Of a DNA stretch of 7,965 bases, positions 6,820-7,965 are shown in pieces; position 1 is the first letter of the stretch, and every line of letters starts with the position of its first letter. The stretch is from NCBI GenBank assembly GCA_903933995.1, contig CAIZMD010000285.1, positions 1 through 7,965 of the forward strand, read 5' to 3'. Origin of the DNA: an uncultured Bacteroidota bacterium. Its GTDB lineage: Bacteria > Bacteroidota > Bacteroidia > Chitinophagales > Chitinophagaceae. The position numbers and the translations under genes were made by a program. The notes below the pieces were generated by a model. That model was not told the origin of the DNA. It worked only from the letters and a program-made list of their open reading frames with translations, and did not search any database.

Positions 6820-7965
6820 CTAGGCAATCCGAATAACTTTATTAGGATTTCTTTCTACAAAATTTCTAATCATAGATCTGATTATTTCATTTTCAGGGTA
6901 GGGTGTTAGTAATGATTTAGCTGTTTCTAAGGCTGTTACAGATTCTTTGGCCTCAATAGATCCCATTCCAAAAAAACGCCCTTCTTCTACTAAAATGCAG
7001 CTATTTTTATCTCGAATTAAAAAGGTTTCATTTTGAGATTGCACCCAATGCATTGCTGCTGAAACATTTAAATTATAAGTTTCCGGATCAGGGTATTGTT
7101 CCATTTGAGTCTTATCTAAAAAACAAAGTACTGGGTCTAAGGAAAAATCCCTAACTAACTTCCACAACATTCTATGTGCATCTGCCAACATAGGAAAAAC
7201 AGCAAAGGGTTGGCTATGTTTTTGTTTCTTATCTATTGCAAGCCTCAGGTATCCCCGATTGTCTTCAAAATGATAAATTCCCCATAGCTGCTCGTATCTT
7301 TTTTGACTTTTATTATAGGCAGGCCAAAGTCTTTTAATTTCAACACTTTCTAACAAACAAGCACTAAACTCTGTTGGACAAGTAGTAAATTCTATACTAT
7401 GAATATTTCTTAAAAACTCCTGTCTTTTCTTGCTGGTATCTAATCCTGTAAAATGGCTGACCACTCGCTTACTTAAATATTTTGCTTTACCAACATAAAT
7501 TACTTTTCCTTTTGCATCCTTAAAATAATAAACACCTGGCTGAGCAGGTAGGGCTTTTATTTGTTGTTCAGGAAGGTTTGGGGGCAATATTTGAAACCTG
7601 TTTTCTTTTTTGAGCATGTCTTTGATTACTGGCATTCCATCTTTAGCTAGTATCAACTGTAAGACTTTTGCTGTTGCCAAAGCATCGCCACCGGCCCTAT
7701 GTCTGTTTTCAATTTGTATACCCAATTCTCTTGTCAGATGCCCTAATCCATATTTTCTAAACCCAGGAAAGACTTTTCTACTAGTTCGAATGGTACAGAT
7801 CTTGGGTGTTTGTAACTGAAAACCCGCTTCTTGCAAATGGTGTTTGACAAATGAAAAATCAAAATTCACATTATGTGCAACAAATACTCGATTATGCAAT
7901 AATTGATAAATTTTTTCTGCCACAACATGAAAAGAAGGCGCCCTAGATACCATGGCATCACTAAT
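6820..7965 (-). CDS. DEDDh exonuclease / GIY-YIG endonuclease fusion protein, N-terminus outside the window
   Basis: The frame is open to the right edge, so the gene is partial: 381 residues are visible and the first exonuclease motif (DxE) lies beyond the window. Numbering from the edge, residues 1-105 are the rest of a DnaQ-type 3'-5' exonuclease, with the second motif Asp in HNVNFDF (Asp36) and the third motif HRAGGD (His89, Asp94), making it DEDDh. A linker leads to a UvrC/Cho-like GIY-YIG domain at about 140-222 with PGVYY (Tyr146), VIYVGKAK (Tyr157), Arg167, Glu206 in LLES and Asn218 in YNKS, so the catalytic set appears intact. Residues about 225-381 match no domain I recognise. Such fusions are known in Bacteroidota and Actinobacteria and are presumed to act in DNA repair or turnover; the substrate is not established here. 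The first Met (7953) lies inside the exonuclease fold and is not the true start. Confidence 0.88.
   Translation of the reverse strand: MSDAMVSRAPSFHVVAEKIYQLLHNRVFVAHNVNFDFSFVKHHLQEAGFQLQTPKICTIRTSRKVFPGFRKYGLGHLTRELGIQIENRHRAGGDALATAKVLQLILAKDGMPVIKDMLKKENRFQILPPNLPEQQIKALPAQPGVYYFKDAKGKVIYVGKAKYLSKRVVSHFTGLDTSKKRQEFLRNIHSIEFTTCPTEFSACLLESVEIKRLWPAYNKSQKRYEQLWGIYHFEDNRGYLRLAIDKKQKHSQPFAVFPMLADAHRMLWKLVRDFSLDPVLCFLDKTQMEQYPDPETYNLNVSAAMHWVQSQNETFLIRDKNSCILVEEGRFFGMGSIEAKESVTALETAKSLLTPYPENEIIRSMIRNFVERNPNKVIRIA

Noticed and set aside
6595..6909. Plus-strand open frame of 104 codons across the tex-nuclease gap
   Set aside because: Most of it is antisense to the tex 5' end and the nuclease 3' end, and its translation shows no domain or family pattern. 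The gap itself is too short for it to stand as a separate gene.
1674..7965. Exonuclease-GIY-YIG, tex and kinase genes as one new defence or signalling operon
   Set aside because: They share a strand, but the gaps are 100 and 93 bp, a terminator-like hairpin lies between tex and the kinase gene, and Tex is a housekeeping family. Chance adjacency is the simpler reading.

Overview
The window looks like ordinary chromosomal DNA from a low-GC Bacteroidota bacterium, most likely near the Chitinophagaceae/Sphingobacteriia. The evidence is the AT-rich base composition, the near absence of Shine-Dalgarno sequences, a TAnnTTTG-type promoter element ahead of one gene, and protein features typical of that phylum: a soluble GAF/multi-PAS kinase with an SHNLRS H-box and a DEDDh exonuclease fused to a GIY-YIG nuclease domain. 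The genus call is inference.

Layout. Positions 2-109 (+) hold the last 35 codons of a gene that begins outside the window; its tail resembles the end of a LytTR DNA-binding domain. A 57-bp gap follows, then a complete ALDH7-type aldehyde dehydrogenase at 167-1690 (+), predicted to oxidise alpha-aminoadipate semialdehyde in lysine breakdown. Everything to the right is on the minus strand. In transcription order it is: a 3' part of a DEDDh exonuclease/GIY-YIG fusion protein (7965-6820, N-terminus outside the window), the Tex RNA-binding protein (6719-4473), and a 901-residue GAF-PAS-PAS-PAS-PAS histidine kinase (4379-1674). Gaps in this run are 100 and 93 bp, so co-transcription is possible but not shown. 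The aldehyde dehydrogenase and the kinase converge and their coding ends overlap by 17 bp.

Functionally this is a mixed neighbourhood: amino-acid catabolism, signal transduction, RNA/transcription housekeeping and DNA processing, with no obvious shared pathway. I see no mobile element, CRISPR array, tRNA, rRNA or riboswitch, and no non-coding stretch over 300 bp. I do not see a clearly new biological system. The points most worth a second look are the tail-to-tail overlap with a terminator-like hairpin inside the opposing gene, the kinase H-box lacking the usual acidic residue after the histidine, and the nuclease fusion with its unassigned C-terminal region.
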